64,000 nt of DNA from Desulfatibacillum sp. (GTDB lineage: Bacteria > Desulfobacterota > Desulfobacteria > Desulfobacterales > Desulfatibacillaceae). Every line of letters begins with the position of its first letter. The stretch's first letter is position 1. Position numbers and translations under genes: made by a program. The stretch lies in contig JAEINP010000004.1 in the NCBI GenBank assembly GCA_016342355.1, positions 62,001 through 126,000 on the forward strand. Reading direction: 5' to 3'. The notes beneath the pieces are model-generated. The model was not told the DNA's origin, searched no databases, and worked only from the letters and a program-made list of their open reading frames with translations. This document shows, piece after piece, positions 62,904-64,000 of the stretch.

Positions 62904-63578
62904 ATGAGCGGCCCCACCAAAGCGGAACTTCGTAAGGAAAAAATCATTGATACCGCGAGGCGGATATTTGCGGAAAAGGGAGTGCATGCGGCCACGGTTT
63001 CGGAAATCGCTCAGGAAGCCAAAGTGTCTGAGGGCACCATTTACGAGCATTTTTCCAACAAGGAAAATCTGCTGTTTCATATTCCCGAGGATTTTACCAA
63101 AAGGCGTCAGAAAACAGGCCATTACCATTTGAATCTTATTCAGGGCGCCGCCAATAAATTGCGGGCATTTGCTTATATTTATACGGAATTGTTTTACGAA
63201 AACCCCGATTATGCAACGATTTCATTATTATATCTGAAAGGTAATCCGAATTTCCGGCAGACGCCCGGGTATCAATCCATTCAAGACTGGTTCAGGCATC
63301 TCACTGAAATTATAGAAGAAGGCATTGAAAGCGGTGAGTTTCGCACAACCATACAGCCCTACATTATTCGGGCGTTGATTATGGGGGCTATTGACCAGGT
63401 GACAGTCAACTGGCTCATGGCCGGAAAAAAGACCAACCTCATGGAGACCGTGGACCCTATTATTGACGCTGTGATGGAGGGGATTTTAAACCCGGAAGTG
63501 GGCGAAGACGCCCACTGGAGCAATTGGCATCGCACCAAGGCCCGTTTAAGGAATAAACCCACTCAAGACAATGAGTGA
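62904..63578 (+). CDS. TetR-family regulator, FadR/AcrR-like
   Basis: A 224-residue regulator. The HTH lies in ARRIFAEKGVHAATVSEIAQ then EAKVSEGTIYEHFSNKENLL (about 18-57), followed by helical ligand-binding regions with a Tyr-rich dimer helix. A GGAAATAAGC site precedes the ATG. It lies about 120 bases before an acyl-CoA ligase gene on the same strand, so it is probably a local fatty-acid-responsive repressor. Confidence 0.88.
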   Translation: MSGPTKAELRKEKIIDTARRIFAEKGVHAATVSEIAQEAKVSEGTIYEHFSNKENLLFHIPEDFTKRRQKTGHYHLNLIQGAANKLRAFAYIYTELFYENPDYATISLLYLKGNPNFRQTPGYQSIQDWFRHLTEIIEEGIESGEFRTTIQPYIIRALIMGAIDQVTVNWLMAGKKTNLMETVDPIIDAVMEGILNPEVGEDAHWSNWHRTKARLRNKPTQDNE

Positions 63579-63655
63579 CTCGTGTTGTGATTTTTAGCCC
63601 GGCAAAGGTTTCAATATCTGCCCCTGGTTTTTGAATGAACCTTTTCTAACGCAAA

Positions 63656-63671
63656 GCCCGCTTTTGCGGGC
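63656..63671. terminator. Short hairpin between TetR and ligase genes
   Basis: GCCCGC-TTTT-GCGGGC, a perfect 6-bp GC stem without a T run, 28 bases before the ligase ATG. Attenuation or RNA protection is possible. Confidence 0.4.
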
Positions 63672-63699
63672 GCCAGGATTTGAGGAAGGAATATCAGCA

Positions 63700-64000
63700 A
63701 TGCCCGTCAGAATGATTCAACAAAGTCCGTCAGCTTATGGTTACCCCCTTTTGATCAAGCAGCTTATCGCCAACATTTATGAACCGGACCAGGAAATTGT
63801 TTACCGTGACAAAATGACCTACACGTACAAGGACATGGTCAAAAGGATTCAAAAGCTGGCCAACTCCCTGGAAGGATTGGGAATAGAGCAGGGCAGCACG
63901 GTGGCGGTTATGGATTGGGACAGCCACCGGTATCTGGAATGTTTTTTTGCAGTGCCCATGATGGGGGCTGTGCTCCACACGATCAACATTCGCTTGTCCC
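63700..64000 (+). CDS. AMP-dependent acyl-CoA synthetase, N-terminal part (cut by window edge)
   Basis: The reading frame starts at the ATG at 63700, with a GAGGAAGGA site, and runs off the window after 100 codons. The visible part has YRDKMTYTYKDMVKRIQKLAN (about 36-56), LGIEQGSTVAVMDWDSHRYLE and GAVLHTINIRLS, typical of medium/long-chain fatty-acid-CoA ligases that activate fatty acids for beta-oxidation. The AMP-binding P-loop lies beyond the edge. A TetR regulator precedes it. Confidence 0.88.
   Translation, partial: MPVRMIQQSPSAYGYPLLIKQLIANIYEPDQEIVYRDKMTYTYKDMVKRIQKLANSLEGLGIEQGSTVAVMDWDSHRYLECFFAVPMMGAVLHTINIRLS

Noticed and set aside
1-64000. tRNA, rRNA or CRISPR arrays
   Set aside because: I saw no cloverleaf with a CCA-type end, no rRNA sequence and no regularly spaced repeats by eye; a covariance search would be needed to exclude small RNAs.

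Overview
The window looks like a chromosome segment of an anaerobic, lipid-degrading sulfate reducer of the Desulfobacteraceae type. The gene content and style are closest to Desulfatibacillum, but this is inference from the proteins and no marker gene settles it. GC content is moderate to high. The sequence holds many fatty-acid activation and beta-oxidation genes, a fumarate reductase/succinate dehydrogenase, sigma-54 control and a large set of secreted repeat proteins. I saw no rRNA, tRNA or CRISPR array.

Layout. 1-1133 (+): end of a succinate dehydrogenase/fumarate reductase operon (flavoprotein C-terminus, then iron-sulfur subunit) closed by a perfect hairpin. 1206-8019 (-): the classic translation and envelope cluster rpsB-tsf-pyrH-frr-uppS-cdsA-dxr-rseP, read right to left, followed by plsY. 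9094-16655 (-): a six-gene acyl-CoA operon (AtuA-like protein, two acyl-CoA ligases, MaoC-type dehydratase, crotonase, TIGR03084-type protein). A textbook sigma-54 promoter precedes it, with two tandem palindromes upstream, and the sigma-54 activator gene (16968-20114) is divergent. 20153-23827 (-): two paralogous membrane proteins with C-terminal TPRs. 23904-29435 (-): fadR, an alkyl-DHAP-synthase-like flavoprotein, a GlpD-like dehydrogenase and an FGGY kinase; a FadR-type operator overlaps the promoter. 29518-32190 (-): response regulator, CheR, metallophosphoesterase, UspA.

32291-35457 is an accessory island: a decayed REP-associated transposase (RAYT) pseudogene, an IS200-like element, and a lipoprotein with two histidine-phosphatase-like halves. 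It is bracketed by two copies of a terminator-like repeat. 35561-44066 (-): an operon resembling peroxisomal beta-oxidation, with a TetR regulator, a MaoC-SDR-SCP2 fusion, an HMG-CoA-synthase-like/DUF35/SDR/SCP2 fusion whose active-site Cys is Gln, an SCPx-type thiolase, a small unknown protein and an acyl-CoA dehydrogenase. 44603-54377: a GAF-domain protein, a secreted AttH/CrtC-like protein behind twin palindromes, a zinc alcohol dehydrogenase, a membrane DUF4272-like protein and a two-gene phosphorelay. 54513-61924 (+): a secreted pair with cohesin-like, dockerin-like and Ig-like domains. 62904-end (+): a TetR regulator and the start of an acyl-CoA ligase.

The candidates most worth following are the Gln-variant HMGS/DUF35/SDR/SCP2 fusion with its partners, the complete sigma-54 circuit, the FadR-controlled ether-lipid-like operon and the cohesin/dockerin pair.
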